In this document: piece by piece, positions 39,648 to 48,291 of the stretch
Position numbering within the stretch: position 1 is the first letter of the stretch
How the letters are laid out: each line of letters starts with the position of its first letter
Assembly (NCBI GenBank): GCA_022792175.1
Contig: JAAWAN010000020.1
Coordinates: 60,745-124,744, forward strand
Direction: 5' to 3'
DNA: 64,000 nucleotides
DNA from: Provencibacterium sp.
GTDB lineage: Bacteria > Bacillota > Clostridia > Oscillospirales > Ruminococcaceae
Program-made: the position numbers and the translations under genes
The notes under the pieces: generated by a model
Database searches by the model: none
Told to the model about the DNA's origin: nothing
Seen by the model: the letters and a program-made list of their open reading frames with translations, nothing else

Positions 39648-40757
39648 TTATATTGCTGGATGCTTTTCGAAAGGGGGCATGGCGGCGAGAATTCGCCTGC
39701 GGTTATCCTGCAGGCGCTCGTTATCGGGAGAGAGGCGCAGCGCTTCCTCTACCATCTGCAGGGCACGGTGGTAGTTCCCCAGCCAGTAGCAGGCGATGGC
39801 GCCATAATCATAAGGCGCTGTGCCCCAGGCCTCCGGCTCACTTATGTAGGAGAGAGGGCGCTCGGTAATTTTCAGTGCGCTGAGCACCATAAACAGGACG
39901 CCCTCCCACTCCTGCTGCCGGTAGAGCAGCGCCGCCATCTCCATATAGGGCTCGCGCAGGTGGGGCGTTTCTCCCATCGCACGGTAAAGCCAGCTCTTCG
40001 CCTGTTCCGCTTCCCCCTTTGCCTCATAGGCACAGGCAATATAGCGCATCGAAGCTGAGCGCTCATCTGCCCAGGTGGCCTGCGGCATGCTAAGATGCCA
40101 TTTCAGTGTTTTAATACAGTCATCCCATCTTCCCCGGAACATATATTCCCGCCCAAGGTAGTGCCTATTCCGGTCATCTTCTGGACATTCCTTTACTGCC
40201 ATTTCCAGCATGGGCAGATACTGACCGCGAGATTTTTCGGCATCTGGATGGTGGTCCAGCTGCATGCCGGGAACACTGACCGTTTCATAGCCGCCTTCTT
40301 CCAGATACTGCAGAACCTCATGGACCGGGTGAATCCACCGAAACTGGCGGTTGGCGTGTATCTTATCCAGCCAGAAAACCACCCCCTCATTGCCGTCCGG
40401 CAGAAAGCTCCAGGTGTAACGGTAGCGGGCCCGTTTGGTGCCATTTTTCCAGGCTGCTTCCAGCCGGGCGCGCCAACCCAGATGAAAAACTTCATCCAGA
40501 TCGGTGCAGACACAGATATCACTTTCCGGCGGAACCAGCTCAAGAGAACGGTTGCGCGCCCGGTCAAAGCGCCAGGGGACAATGGCCTCCTGCCATACCT
40601 GTGCGCCGCGGCTGCGCAGCCTCTCTACCGTTTTATCCTCCGAGCCGGTGTCCAGGACCACAATGCTGTCTGCTTCTGACATGGAATCCATCCAGCGATC
40701 CACAAATTTTTCCTCGTTTTTGCAGATGGCATAAACGCAGATATGGTATTTCCCCAT
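39648..40757 (-). CDS. Family 2 glycosyltransferase with TPR-like C-terminus
   Basis: The 369-residue protein starts ICVYAICKNEEKFVDRWMDSMSEADSIVVLDTGSEDKTVERLRSRGA, the donor-binding part of GT2 family enzymes. The DxD-type motif is VCTDLDEVFHLGWRARLEAAW. After about residue 185, TPR-like helical repeats run to the end (EMAVKECPEDDRNRHYLGREYMFRGRWDDCIKTLKWHL, MRYIACAYEAKGEAEQAKSWLYRAM). It likely transfers a sugar onto a protein or polysaccharide; such TPR-fused enzymes often glycosylate proteins or peptides in Firmicutes. It lies alone. No export signal is present. Confidence 0.82.
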   Translation of the reverse strand: MGKYHICVYAICKNEEKFVDRWMDSMSEADSIVVLDTGSEDKTVERLRSRGAQVWQEAIVPWRFDRARNRSLELVPPESDICVCTDLDEVFHLGWRARLEAAWKNGTKRARYRYTWSFLPDGNEGVVFWLDKIHANRQFRWIHPVHEVLQYLEEGGYETVSVPGMQLDHHPDAEKSRGQYLPMLEMAVKECPEDDRNRHYLGREYMFRGRWDDCIKTLKWHLSMPQATWADERSASMRYIACAYEAKGEAEQAKSWLYRAMGETPHLREPYMEMAALLYRQQEWEGVLFMVLSALKITERPLSYISEPEAWGTAPYDYGAIACYWLGNYHRALQMVEEALRLSPDNERLQDNRRRILAAMPPFEKHPAI

Positions 40758-40963
40758 ACATTCCTCTCCTCCTTCTGACTTACTTCAGTATATGCAGCAG
40801 GGAAGAAGTACGAAAAGGAAAGTAAGTTTTAGCCATTTTTAACTGCCGGATAGGCCAGTTCAGGAACTCAAAACTTATTAACATGAATAATTCAATTAAA
40901 TAAATGAATAAAAGATTGATATTAAGGATAACAAATAGTGTATAGAAGCTTAAGTCATGATTC

Positions 40964-40992
40964 TTGAAAACAGAGAAAAGGCATGGTAAAAT
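40964..40992 (+). promoter_or_regulatory. marR promoter
   Basis: TTGAAA (40964-40969), 17 bases, TAAAAT (40987-40992). Upstream lies an AT-rich tract with two ATGAATAA repeats and AATTCAATTAAAT, a plausible autoregulatory operator region. Confidence 0.6.
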
Positions 40993-41018
40993 AGGAAAAA
41001 GAAAGGGGAGAAGGGCGA

Positions 41019-41516
41019 ATGGGCTTGGAATGGATGGGACGGTATCGAAAACTGGTGGAGCAACTGCAGGGCTTTTGCAGCCGTTATGCTTTGCAGTATA
41101 ACCGGGAGATCAGTTGCGGGCCGGGTGTGCGCCTGTCGCCCGCCCAGCTGCAGATACTGGAGTATCTGGTAGATCATGAAGACCAGAACCTGAAGATGTC
41201 CCAGGTGGCAAAAGGAATGGATATTATGCAGAGCACCTTCTCCAAATGCATCGGCAGAATGTCTGAAAAGGGACTGATTGAAAAATATCATACGGCAGAA
41301 AACCGCAAGGATGTGATTATCCGGGCATCAGCTGCCGGACGGGAGGCCTGGCTGCACTACAGCCTGCAGCTTTATCCGGTATATCAGCAGTTTTTTGCCG
41401 CCTTAGAGGGACTGCCTGACCCGGCGATTGACCAGCTGGCGGATGCGCTCAGCTATCTGCTGCCTGTCTCCTCTCAAAAGGAGGAGCAGAAGAAGCAGCT
41501 GATCCGGATAAAATAG
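41019..41516 (+). CDS. MarR family transcriptional regulator
   Basis: The 165-residue protein has a MarR winged helix. SPAQLQILEYLVDHEDQNLKMSQVAKGMDIMQSTFSKCIGRMSEKGLIEKYHTAENRKDVIIRASAAGREAW shows the recognition helix and the wing with conserved Arg-Lys-Asp. N-terminal and C-terminal helices mediate dimerisation. MarR proteins sense phenolic compounds, antibiotics or oxidants and usually repress nearby efflux genes. The neighbours are a divergent glycosyltransferase and a downstream lipoprotein; neither is an obvious target. A hairpin ends the gene (41525-41555). Confidence 0.92.
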   Translation: MGLEWMGRYRKLVEQLQGFCSRYALQYNREISCGPGVRLSPAQLQILEYLVDHEDQNLKMSQVAKGMDIMQSTFSKCIGRMSEKGLIEKYHTAENRKDVIIRASAAGREAWLHYSLQLYPVYQQFFAALEGLPDPAIDQLADALSYLLPVSSQKEEQKKQLIRIK

Positions 41517-41524
41517 GTAATTTT

Positions 41525-41555
41525 AAAGGGCAGAAATTTTTTCCGCCTGCCCTTT
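41525..41555 (+). terminator. Hairpin after marR
   Basis: AAAGGGCAG and CTGCCCTTT form a 9-bp stem with a 13-base loop containing a T-run. Moderate terminator. Confidence 0.55.
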
Positions 41556-41560
41556 GGTGG

Positions 41561-41589
41561 TTTCTATTTGATGCTGCGCATGCTATAAT
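41561..41589 (+). promoter_or_regulatory. Promoter of the 41.6-kb lipoprotein gene
   Basis: TTTCTA (41561-41566), 17 bases, perfect TATAAT (41584-41589). Confidence 0.5.
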
Positions 41590-41626
41590 AAAGAGAAATT
41601 GGAGAAAGAAAGGAATGAGGGCTTTT

Positions 41627-42301
41627 ATGGTGAAAAAAATAACGGCGCTGCTGTTGGCGGTCTCTCTTTCGATGCTGGCCGCTGGCTGCTTTCAGAATAA
41701 AAAGGCGGCAGAACCGTCGGCCTCTTCAGCAGTCTCTTCGCAAAGCGGTGTCCCCTCTTCTTCCGAGGAGGAAGAGGAACCGGAAGAAGGAACGCCGGCT
41801 GCAGCCGTAGCCGATATGCTGGATGCATTTCAAAAGGCCGAAATGGAGCAGCTGGAGAATGTGATGGAGGATGCTGGTATTCTGGCGCTTGCCGAGGATG
41901 CACAGCAGCTTTTAAAGGAGCTGGCCCAAAATATGCGCTATGAGCTGGGGGAGACGAAGATAACGGGCGATACCGCCATCGTTTCTGCCGATATTACCAA
42001 CAGCGATTTTTCCGGTGTTACCGAACAGCTGATCGCTGCGCTCGTCGGGATTGCGCTGACTAATCCGGATGCCGACCGGCAGGAGATGGGCGGTCTCATT
42101 TTGGAGGAGCTTTCCGATTTAGTGAAGGACTCCGGGAATGAAACGGTTCATTTTGAGGTAGATATTCCGATGGTTCGGGAAAACGAGGAATGGAAGATAC
42201 AGCAGCAGCCGCTGCCGGAAGAGCTGCTGAACGCAGTTTCAGGAGGCCTGTATAAAGAGCTGATGGAGATGGCCGGTCAGCTGGGTTCCTTAGTAGGCTG
42301 A
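41627..42301 (+). CDS. Lipoprotein, function unknown
   Basis: I start at ATG 41627 (MVKKITALLLAV), which has GAGG with 6 bases of spacing; the track begins four codons earlier, directly on AAAGGA. The 224-residue protein has a lipoprotein signal ending MLAAGC, a Ser/Glu-rich linker, then a domain with AVADMLDAFQKAEMEQLENVMEDAG, ELGETKITGDTAIVSADITNSDFSGVTEQL and VDIPMVRENEEWKI. This resembles DUF4878/DUF5105-type lipoproteins, which have an NTF2-like fold and are common but uncharacterised in Clostridia. The resemblance is by pattern only. Confidence 0.72.
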   Translation: MVKKITALLLAVSLSMLAAGCFQNKKAAEPSASSAVSSQSGVPSSSEEEEEPEEGTPAAAVADMLDAFQKAEMEQLENVMEDAGILALAEDAQQLLKELAQNMRYELGETKITGDTAIVSADITNSDFSGVTEQLIAALVGIALTNPDADRQEMGGLILEELSDLVKDSGNETVHFEVDIPMVRENEEWKIQQQPLPEELLNAVSGGLYKELMEMAGQLGSLVG

Positions 42302-42391
42302 TCCTGATGCGGCAAAATGTCTTTTGAGCAGGAAGATCGGTTTTTTAAGACAGCTTCGATAAAGCAAAAATAAAGACAGAGGGGTTAAACG

Positions 42392-44158
42392 GTGGAAAAG
42401 CTGATAGAGCAGTTGGAAAAGGAAATGGCAGGTGCCTTTCAGGCCTGCGGATATGATGCGAAATATGCGCGGGTGACCTTATCAGACCGGCCGGATTTAT
42501 GCGAATTTCAGTGTAATGGCGCATTGACGGCGGCGAAGGAATATAAAAAGGCGCCACTTGTTATTGCCAAAGAGGTGACAGAAAAGCTTGCAGAAAGCGA
42601 GGTTTTCTCCTGCGCCGAGGCGGTGAAGCCGGGCTTTTTAAATCTTCATATCCGTGAATCTTTTCTGGCAGGGTATCTTTGCCACATGCAGCAGGAAAAA
42701 AACTACGGCAATGAAAAGACCCGGGCGCCCAAAACGATCATTATTGATTATGGCGGGCCGAATGTGGCAAAGCCGCTGCATGTCGGTCATCTGCGCTCGG
42801 CGGTAATCGGGGAGAGCATCAAGCGCATGGGCCGCTATGTCGGCCATCGGATGATCGGGGACGTACACATGGGCGATTGGGGCCTGCAGATGGGGCTTAT
42901 CATCACCGAGCTGCAGCAGCGCCGGCCGGAGCTAATCTACTATGATGACAGCTTTATGGGGGAATATCCCAGAGAGGCCCCCTTTACCATCTCCGAGCTG
43001 GAGGAAATCTATCCGGCGGCCAGCGCCAGATCCAAAGAGGATGCAGCGTATAAGGAGCGCGCCATGCAGGCGACGCATGAGCTGCAGCAGGGCCGCCGGG
43101 GCTATCGGGCGCTGCTGCAGCATATATTGGATGTATCGGTGGCTGATTTAAAGAAAAATTATGAGACACTGAATGTATCCTTTGATCTCTGGAAAGGGGA
43201 GTCGGATGCGCAGCCCTATATCCCGGCCATGGTGAAAAAACTGAAAGAGGAGGGGCACGCCTATCTTTCAGATGGGGCATTGGTGGTGGATGTCCGGGAG
43301 CAGACGGATACTAAGCCAGTGCCGCCCTGCATGATTTTAAAATCGGATGGAGCATCCTTATACAATACGACCGACCTTGCCACTATTGTGCAGCGGATGG
43401 AGGGCTATTCTCCGAATGAAATCATCTATGTGGTAGATAAGCGTCAGGAGCTTTACTTTACCCAGATATTCCGCTGCGCACGCAAAACGGGGCTGGTCGG
43501 TGCGGATACCAGACTGACCTTTCTCGGCTTTGGTACGATGAACGGGAAAAACGGCAAACCCTTTAAAACCCGCGAGGGTGGGGTGATGCGTCTGTCTGCC
43601 CTGCTGCAGGAGGTTCACGAAAAGGTCTATCAGAAAATTCTGGAAAACGGCACCATGAGCGTGCAGCAGGCCGAAGAGACGGCGAAGATCATCGCCCTGT
43701 CTGCCGTTAAGTATGGCGACCTTTCCAATCAGGCTTCCAAGGACTATATCTTTGATGTCGACCGTTTTACTGCCTTTGAGGGAAATACCGGCCCTTATCT
43801 GCTTTATACCGTCGTCCGTATAAAATCCATTTTAAATAAATATGAGCAGACGGGGAAAAACGCGGAAAAGGGGAGGATTCTCCCGGCCGCTTCCCCCAGT
43901 GAGAAAGAGCTCATGCTGGAGGCTGCCAGGTTTAACGGCATGATTGCCGGCGCATTTGAAGAGCTTGCTCCGCACAGGGTCTGCGCTTATCTGTATGGCC
44001 TCGCCAACGCCTTCAATCATTTTTATCACGAAACCAGGATTTTAACGCAGGAGGATGCCGGCCGGCAGGATAGTTATATCCAGCTGCTCAGGCTCTGCAA
44101 GGGGATTATGGAGAGCTGCATGGAGGTACTCGGGTTTTCGGCGCCGGACCGGATGTAG
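42392..44158 (+). CDS. argS: Arginine--tRNA ligase
   Basis: The 588-residue enzyme has an N-terminal tRNA-binding domain (about 1-100), then YGGPNVAKPLHVGHLRSAVIGES (HIGH as HVGH). TRLTFLGFGTMNGKNGKPFKTREGG takes the place of KMSKS, as usual in ArgRS. The C-terminal helical anticodon domain includes DVDRFTAFEGNTGPYLLYTVVRIKSIL and LANAFNHFYHETRIL. It charges tRNA-Arg and needs tRNA for amino acid activation. GTG 42392 starts the gene behind a GAGGGG at 8 bases. It is an isolated housekeeping gene. The 91-base gap upstream shows nothing else. Confidence 0.97.
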   Translation: MEKLIEQLEKEMAGAFQACGYDAKYARVTLSDRPDLCEFQCNGALTAAKEYKKAPLVIAKEVTEKLAESEVFSCAEAVKPGFLNLHIRESFLAGYLCHMQQEKNYGNEKTRAPKTIIIDYGGPNVAKPLHVGHLRSAVIGESIKRMGRYVGHRMIGDVHMGDWGLQMGLIITELQQRRPELIYYDDSFMGEYPREAPFTISELEEIYPAASARSKEDAAYKERAMQATHELQQGRRGYRALLQHILDVSVADLKKNYETLNVSFDLWKGESDAQPYIPAMVKKLKEEGHAYLSDGALVVDVREQTDTKPVPPCMILKSDGASLYNTTDLATIVQRMEGYSPNEIIYVVDKRQELYFTQIFRCARKTGLVGADTRLTFLGFGTMNGKNGKPFKTREGGVMRLSALLQEVHEKVYQKILENGTMSVQQAEETAKIIALSAVKYGDLSNQASKDYIFDVDRFTAFEGNTGPYLLYTVVRIKSILNKYEQTGKNAEKGRILPAASPSEKELMLEAARFNGMIAGAFEELAPHRVCAYLYGLANAFNHFYHETRILTQEDAGRQDSYIQLLRLCKGIMESCMEVLGFSAPDRM

Positions 44159-44210
44159 TACGTTGCGTTTATTGCTCCTGTCAGGCGAAGAAGCTGGTTT
44201 CTCGCCGCGA

Positions 44211-44229
44211 AGATAAATAAAATTTATCT
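44211..44229. repeat. AT-rich palindrome upstream of the PfkB kinase promoter
   Basis: AGATAAAT, AAA, ATTTATCT: a perfect 8-bp inverted repeat 20 bases upstream of the -35. It could be an operator, but short AT palindromes occur by chance. Confidence 0.35.
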
Positions 44230-44248
44230 ATAAATCTCGAATGCTGAC

Positions 44249-44277
44249 TTTTAAATTTCGGTGAGATATGCTATAAT
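44249..44277 (+). promoter_or_regulatory. PfkB kinase promoter
   Basis: TTTTAA (44249-44254), 17 bases, perfect TATAAT (44272-44277), 42 bases before the GTG start. Confidence 0.5.
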
Positions 44278-44318
44278 AAGCGCAGGAATGATAGGAGCTG
44301 AAAAAAGGGGGTTTTTTT

Positions 44319-45362
44319 GTGGATTTGATGAATATGGCGCAGATGCACAAAAGCTTTGAGGCCATCGGCCTGGGGGAGGTTATGCTGCGCCTTTCTCCGG
44401 AAAGAAACGAGCGGCTCAGCCAGTGCGAAACGCTGGAAAACCGACCGGGCGGCGCCGAGCTCAACGTGGTTTCCGGCATATCGCTTTTGGGACTGCGTAC
44501 CGGTATCGTAACCAAGGTGCCGGATAATGCGATGGGACGCTTTATTAAAAACAAGATTCGTTTTTATGGGGTCAGTGATGACCTGCTCATCTATGATAAA
44601 TCTCCGGAAAAAAGAATAGGCATCTATTATTATGAATATGGTGCCTATCCGCGCAAGCCCTCTGTTACATATGACCGCCGGAACTCTTCCTTTAACAGCA
44701 TCTCGATTGATGAGCTGGACACTTCTATCTACTCCCAGACAAAGGTTTTCCATACCAGCGGCATCACGCTGGCGCTCAGCGAGCGTACGCGGGATACGGC
44801 GGTTGAAATGATCCGCCGTTTTAAAGAAGGCGGGGCCTTTATCTCCTTTGATGTGAACTACCGTGCAAACCTCTGGGATGAGGATACAGCCCGCAAAACC
44901 GTTCTGGAAGTTCTGCCCTATGTGGATTTCCTCTTCGTTTCCGAGGAGACCTCCCGCAGGATGATGCAGCGCAAGGGAAGAATCGAGGAAATTATGCGAG
45001 ACTACTGCGAAGATTTTGATATCAGCCTTGTCGCCTGCACCGACCGGGTAGTCAAAAGCCCGAAATGCCACTCGTTTAATTCTACCATCTATTATCATGA
45101 TGAGCGCCATTGCTACACCGGGAAGGCCTATGAAAATATCGATGTAATCGACCGCATCGGCAGCGGCGATGCCTATGTGGCGGGCGTACTGTTCGGGCTG
45201 CTGAAATATGGCTCTGTCCAGGAGGCTGTGAACTTCGGCAATGCCATGTCTGCAATGAAAAACACTGTGATGGGCGATATGCCGGCGAGCGATTTTGAAG
45301 AGATCAGCCGGGTGGTCCGGCAGCATAATTCCGATCAAAGCTCGGGAGAAATGGACCGCTGA
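44319..45362 (+). CDS. PfkB-family sugar kinase (2-keto-3-deoxygluconate kinase-like)
   Basis: The 347-residue protein has the ribokinase fold. It begins FEAIGLGEVMLRLSPERNERLSQCETLENRPGGAELNVVSGISLLGLRTGIVTKVPDNAMGRFIKNKI, with the substrate-binding Gly-Gly. The C-terminal signature is IDRIGSGDAYVAGVLFGL, whose GSGD holds the catalytic Asp (GAGD in most members). LAL-SERTRDTAVEMIRRF and ISFDVNYRANLWD are typical of KdgK. The best guess is a 2-dehydro-3-deoxygluconate kinase, but fructokinase or tagatose kinase is possible. No uronate genes lie beside it. GTG 44319 follows a GGGGG-rich ribosome binding site; ATG 44328 is the alternative. Confidence 0.82.
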   Translation: MDLMNMAQMHKSFEAIGLGEVMLRLSPERNERLSQCETLENRPGGAELNVVSGISLLGLRTGIVTKVPDNAMGRFIKNKIRFYGVSDDLLIYDKSPEKRIGIYYYEYGAYPRKPSVTYDRRNSSFNSISIDELDTSIYSQTKVFHTSGITLALSERTRDTAVEMIRRFKEGGAFISFDVNYRANLWDEDTARKTVLEVLPYVDFLFVSEETSRRMMQRKGRIEEIMRDYCEDFDISLVACTDRVVKSPKCHSFNSTIYYHDERHCYTGKAYENIDVIDRIGSGDAYVAGVLFGLLKYGSVQEAVNFGNAMSAMKNTVMGDMPASDFEEISRVVRQHNSDQSSGEMDR

Positions 45363-45403
45363 GCCACAGGAAGCCTCTTGCTGAAAATGCATATTTTTCT
45401 TTT

Positions 45404-45440
45404 GATAAGCGCCGTATTATGCGGCGCTTATCGCACTTTT
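45404..45440 (+). terminator. Terminator after the PfkB kinase
   Basis: GATAAGCGCCG, loop TATTATG, CGGCGCTTATC, then GCACTTTTTGG. An 11-bp stem, 41 bases past the stop. Confidence 0.8.
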
Positions 45441-45566
45441 TGGAAAAATATGCAGTCTATCTGCAAATCTTATGCATTTTCTTGAGAATATTCCCGCAAA
45501 AATGCTTCTATAAATTGTTTTATTCTCCAAAAATGCCCATTTCAGTTTAAAAATAGGGGATAGAAA

Positions 45567-45595
45567 TTGCCTTTTTTCTGCCAGTATGCTATTAT
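45567..45595 (+). promoter_or_regulatory. nhaC promoter
   Basis: TTGCCT (45567-45572), 17 bases, TATTAT (45590-45595), 59 bases before the ATG. The rest of the 291-base gap is AT-rich with no gene. Confidence 0.6.
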
Positions 45596-45653
45596 TTGAA
45601 TAAATTATTTCCAAAGCAAGGCAATCAAATGAACAAAAGGGGAGAAAAACGGA

Positions 45654-47225
45654 ATGGATGCAATTCAAGTGGGCTTTCTGTCCATACTCCCGCCGGTTAT
45701 TGCAATCGGCCTGGCACTGGTGACCAAAGAGGTAATATCCTCTCTCATCATCGGTATTCTTTCAGGAACGTTTATCTACTCGGCATATACTGCCTCCGGT
45801 GTGCTGGGCGTTCTGGTTAAGACCTTTTCTACCACCACCGGGCTGATGGCAGCAAAGCTGGGGGATAATGCAGCCATTATCCTGTTTTTAGCGCTGCTGG
45901 GTGCGCTGGTTGCAGTCATAACGATGGCTGGGGGATCCAAGGCCTATGGGGATTGGGCAGTCAGCAAGCTCTCCTCTCGCGTAGGCGCCCAGCTGGCCAC
46001 CAGCGCACTGGGTGTACTGATTTTTATAGACGACTATTTTAACTGCCTGACTATTGGAACGGTGATGCGTCCAGTTACCGATAAACACCGCATTTCGCAT
46101 GCGAAACTGGCCTATATTATCGATGCGACGGCGGCGCCGATCTGCATCATCGCGCCGGTTTCTTCCTGGGCGGCCTCGGTCATCTCGCAGATGGATGGCA
46201 CCGGACTGGATGGGATGTCCGCTTTCATGCAGACGATTCCCTATAATCTCTATGCGCTGCTGACCATCATGATGGTGGTGGTGCTCTCGGTTTCCAAGCT
46301 GGAGTTCGGCCCGATGGCGCGGTTTGAGAAAAACGCGCTGGAGAAAGGGGATCTGGATTCCTCGGTGGGCGGTTCAGCGGAAAGTGCGGCCGATGAGCTG
46401 GATACCATCGCCGTTTCCCCGCGCGGCAAGGTGATCGACCTGATTATCCCGATTATCGCGCTCATCATCTTCTCGATTCTTTCCATGCTCTATATCGGCG
46501 GATATTTTGAGGGCGGCATGACGCTGGCGGACGGCTTTGGCAACACCGATGCCGGTCCGGCGCTGGCGCTCGCCGGCCTGGGAGCGCTGATTGTCGCCTT
46601 TTTCCTGTTCGTCCCGCGCAGGGTGCTCTCCTTTAAGCGCTTCATGGCGGGAATCGGTGTCGGCGTTAAATCGATGGTGCCGGCCTTCATCATCCTGACG
46701 CTGGCCTGGACGATCAGCGGCGTCTGCCGCGACCTGCTTTCGACCGGCGAATATGTCGGCAATCTGGTTGCCTCCTCTAATATGCCGCTTGCGCTGATTC
46801 CGGTTATCGTCTTCATTGTCGCGGGTTTCCTCTCCTTCTCGATGGGCACCTCCTGGGGCACCTTTGGGATACTGATTCCGATTATTGCGCTAGTCTGCGA
46901 GCGGGTTGCGCCGGAGCTGACCATCATCTCGCTGGCGGCGACACTGGCTGGTTCGGTCTTTGGAGACCACTGCTCGCCGATATCGGATACGACTATCCTT
47001 TCTTCCACAGGCGCCAACTGCGATCACATCAACCATGTTGCCTCGCAGATTCCTTATTCCATAACGGTAGCCGCCTGCTGTGCGGTTGGCTATATCGTAG
47101 CCGGATTTACCAAAAATCTGTTTCTGACTTTACTGGTTTCCTTCGGCCTGCTGGCTGCCGCACTGGTGCTGCTGCACAGGTTCTATCTGCCGAAAGAACC
47201 GGCGAGCGGGAAGAATCGTGCATAA
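45654..47225 (+). CDS. nhaC: Na+/H+ antiporter, NhaC family
   Basis: A 523-residue protein with about 12-13 TM helices. Motifs include PPVIAIGLALVTKEVISSLIIGILSGTFIY near the N-terminus, LGVLIFIDDYFNCLTIGTVMRPVTDKHRISHAKLAYIIDATAAPICIIAPVSSWAA (the core ion-binding region), and GTSWGTFGILIPI and FGDHCSPISDTTILSSTGANCDHINHV toward the end. NhaC antiporters exchange Na+ (or amino acids, in some relatives such as malate/lactate or tyrosine transporters) for protons, so the exact substrate is not certain. GGGGAG precedes ATG 45654. It stands alone, ended by a strong terminator. Confidence 0.9.
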   Translation: MDAIQVGFLSILPPVIAIGLALVTKEVISSLIIGILSGTFIYSAYTASGVLGVLVKTFSTTTGLMAAKLGDNAAIILFLALLGALVAVITMAGGSKAYGDWAVSKLSSRVGAQLATSALGVLIFIDDYFNCLTIGTVMRPVTDKHRISHAKLAYIIDATAAPICIIAPVSSWAASVISQMDGTGLDGMSAFMQTIPYNLYALLTIMMVVVLSVSKLEFGPMARFEKNALEKGDLDSSVGGSAESAADELDTIAVSPRGKVIDLIIPIIALIIFSILSMLYIGGYFEGGMTLADGFGNTDAGPALALAGLGALIVAFFLFVPRRVLSFKRFMAGIGVGVKSMVPAFIILTLAWTISGVCRDLLSTGEYVGNLVASSNMPLALIPVIVFIVAGFLSFSMGTSWGTFGILIPIIALVCERVAPELTIISLAATLAGSVFGDHCSPISDTTILSSTGANCDHINHVASQIPYSITVAACCAVGYIVAGFTKNLFLTLLVSFGLLAAALVLLHRFYLPKEPASGKNRA

Positions 47226-47260
47226 GGGGGATTCGCCGCCCTTCTAACCGTCTTTTTTCT

Positions 47261-47302
47261 GCCCGGCCTGTCCCTATTCTGGAACAGGCCGGGCGTTTTT
47301 CT
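47261..47302 (+). terminator. Terminator after nhaC
   Basis: GCCCGGCCTGTCC, a 7-base loop, GGAACAGGCCGGGC with one bulge, then GTTTTTCTG. Confidence 0.9.
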
Positions 47303-47358
47303 GAAAACCGGCGGATTTTGCCCCGTCTGCCGCCGGCCTTTTGCAGGGAGGGTTTATA

Positions 47359-48015
47359 TTGAAACGAAAGAATCATATCCGCAGGAAGACGGACATTTTC
47401 CTCAGCGGCTTGCTGGTCCTTTCCTTCGCCGGCTGTGCCGCCTTTTCTGCTCTGGAGGATGCAGAAAAGACATATTTTTCCGTTTTGTCCGGTGAGGCTC
47501 CGCTGTTGTATACGGAGGAAGGAGAAGAGGTTTCACTGGATCTCGACCGGGTACCGGCCGTTTTCAGCCGGGAGAGCGATTATTCTTCTATCTGGAGGTT
47601 TACGGCCGTTGACCTGGATGGAGATGGGGAAACAGAGGTGCTCCTGCAGGTAATAGATGTGGCAGGGGATATGGGAGGATATATGATACTGCACAGGGAG
47701 GCTGAGGAGGTATATGGTTATTCTGCCAGCTATCGGGATTTCGAGGATCTCAAAACGGATGGCACCTATTCCTGCACCCATCCGGCAGGAACAGCGGTAA
47801 GTGTCTGCAGAAGCTGTTTCGATGGGGGAAGCTGTCTCACAGAGCCCCTCATCTGCAGCAGCACCGAAAACGGATGGGAAACAGCCGCCTATTTTATAAA
47901 GGGGCAGCCTGCTTCAGAAGAGGAGTATCTTGCCGCAATAGAAAGGCAGGCCGCAAAGCCGGATGCCGTGTGGCGTCCCTTTGATGAGAAAAACATTCGG
48001 GAGATGTTCGCATAA
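47359..48015 (+). CDS. Lipoprotein with EF-hand-like/VCBS-type loop, function unknown
   Basis: The start is TTG 47359 (LKRKNHIRRK), with GGGAGGG 6 bases upstream; the track ORF begins six codons earlier on another TTG. The 218-residue protein has a lipobox LSFAGC, a short linker, then FTAVDLDGDGETEVLLQVIDVAGDMGGYMILHRE. The DxDxDG loop there matches the Ca2+-binding loop seen in FG-GAP/VCBS and dockerin-like repeats. Several Cys are present (CRSCFDGGSC, LICSS). No family is assigned. It appears to have its own promoter, being beyond the nhaC terminator. Confidence 0.65.
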   Translation: MKRKNHIRRKTDIFLSGLLVLSFAGCAAFSALEDAEKTYFSVLSGEAPLLYTEEGEEVSLDLDRVPAVFSRESDYSSIWRFTAVDLDGDGETEVLLQVIDVAGDMGGYMILHREAEEVYGYSASYRDFEDLKTDGTYSCTHPAGTAVSVCRSCFDGGSCLTEPLICSSTENGWETAAYFIKGQPASEEEYLAAIERQAAKPDAVWRPFDEKNIREMFA

Positions 48016-48062
48016 GCGGGTTTCCTGCCGGGGTAGACCGAAAATTATTTCGGCAAGAAGGC

Positions 48063-48091
48063 TTGACAAAATGGAGGCAGGCCGCTATACT
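48063..48091 (+). promoter_or_regulatory. infC operon promoter
   Basis: Perfect TTGACA (48063-48068), 17 bases, TATACT (48086-48091): a strong promoter giving about 190 bases of leader before infC. Confidence 0.75.
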
Positions 48092-48099
48092 TGATAAGA

Positions 48100-48242
48100 A
48101 CAATAAAGCAGGATGTGCTTTCCCGCCATTCTCACCTGTGCATTTTAATGTACACGGTCAATACCTGTTCTTCTTTCAGCAATGAAGGAAGCAAGTGTTG
48201 TCTGCTGCAGCGCGAATGAGGGAAAATCATTCGCGCTTTTTT
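48100..48242 (+). promoter_or_regulatory. L20-type leader with terminator before infC-rpmI-rplT
   Basis: The leader runs from about 48100 and ends in a strong hairpin: GCGCGAATGA (48210-48219), loop GGGAAAA, TCATTCGCGC (48227-48236), then six T. In Firmicutes, the infC-rpmI-rplT leader binds L20 and switches between antiterminator and this type of terminator, so autoregulation is likely. The upstream stems have not been matched to the published L20 leader consensus here. Confidence 0.65.
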
Positions 48243-48291
48243 GTGGTACAAATGAGGGATTGAGCATGAAGGGCTTTGGAGGTGTTTTACC

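Noticed and set aside
44271-45392. 373-residue minus-strand ORF
   Set aside because: Antisense of the PfkB kinase gene.
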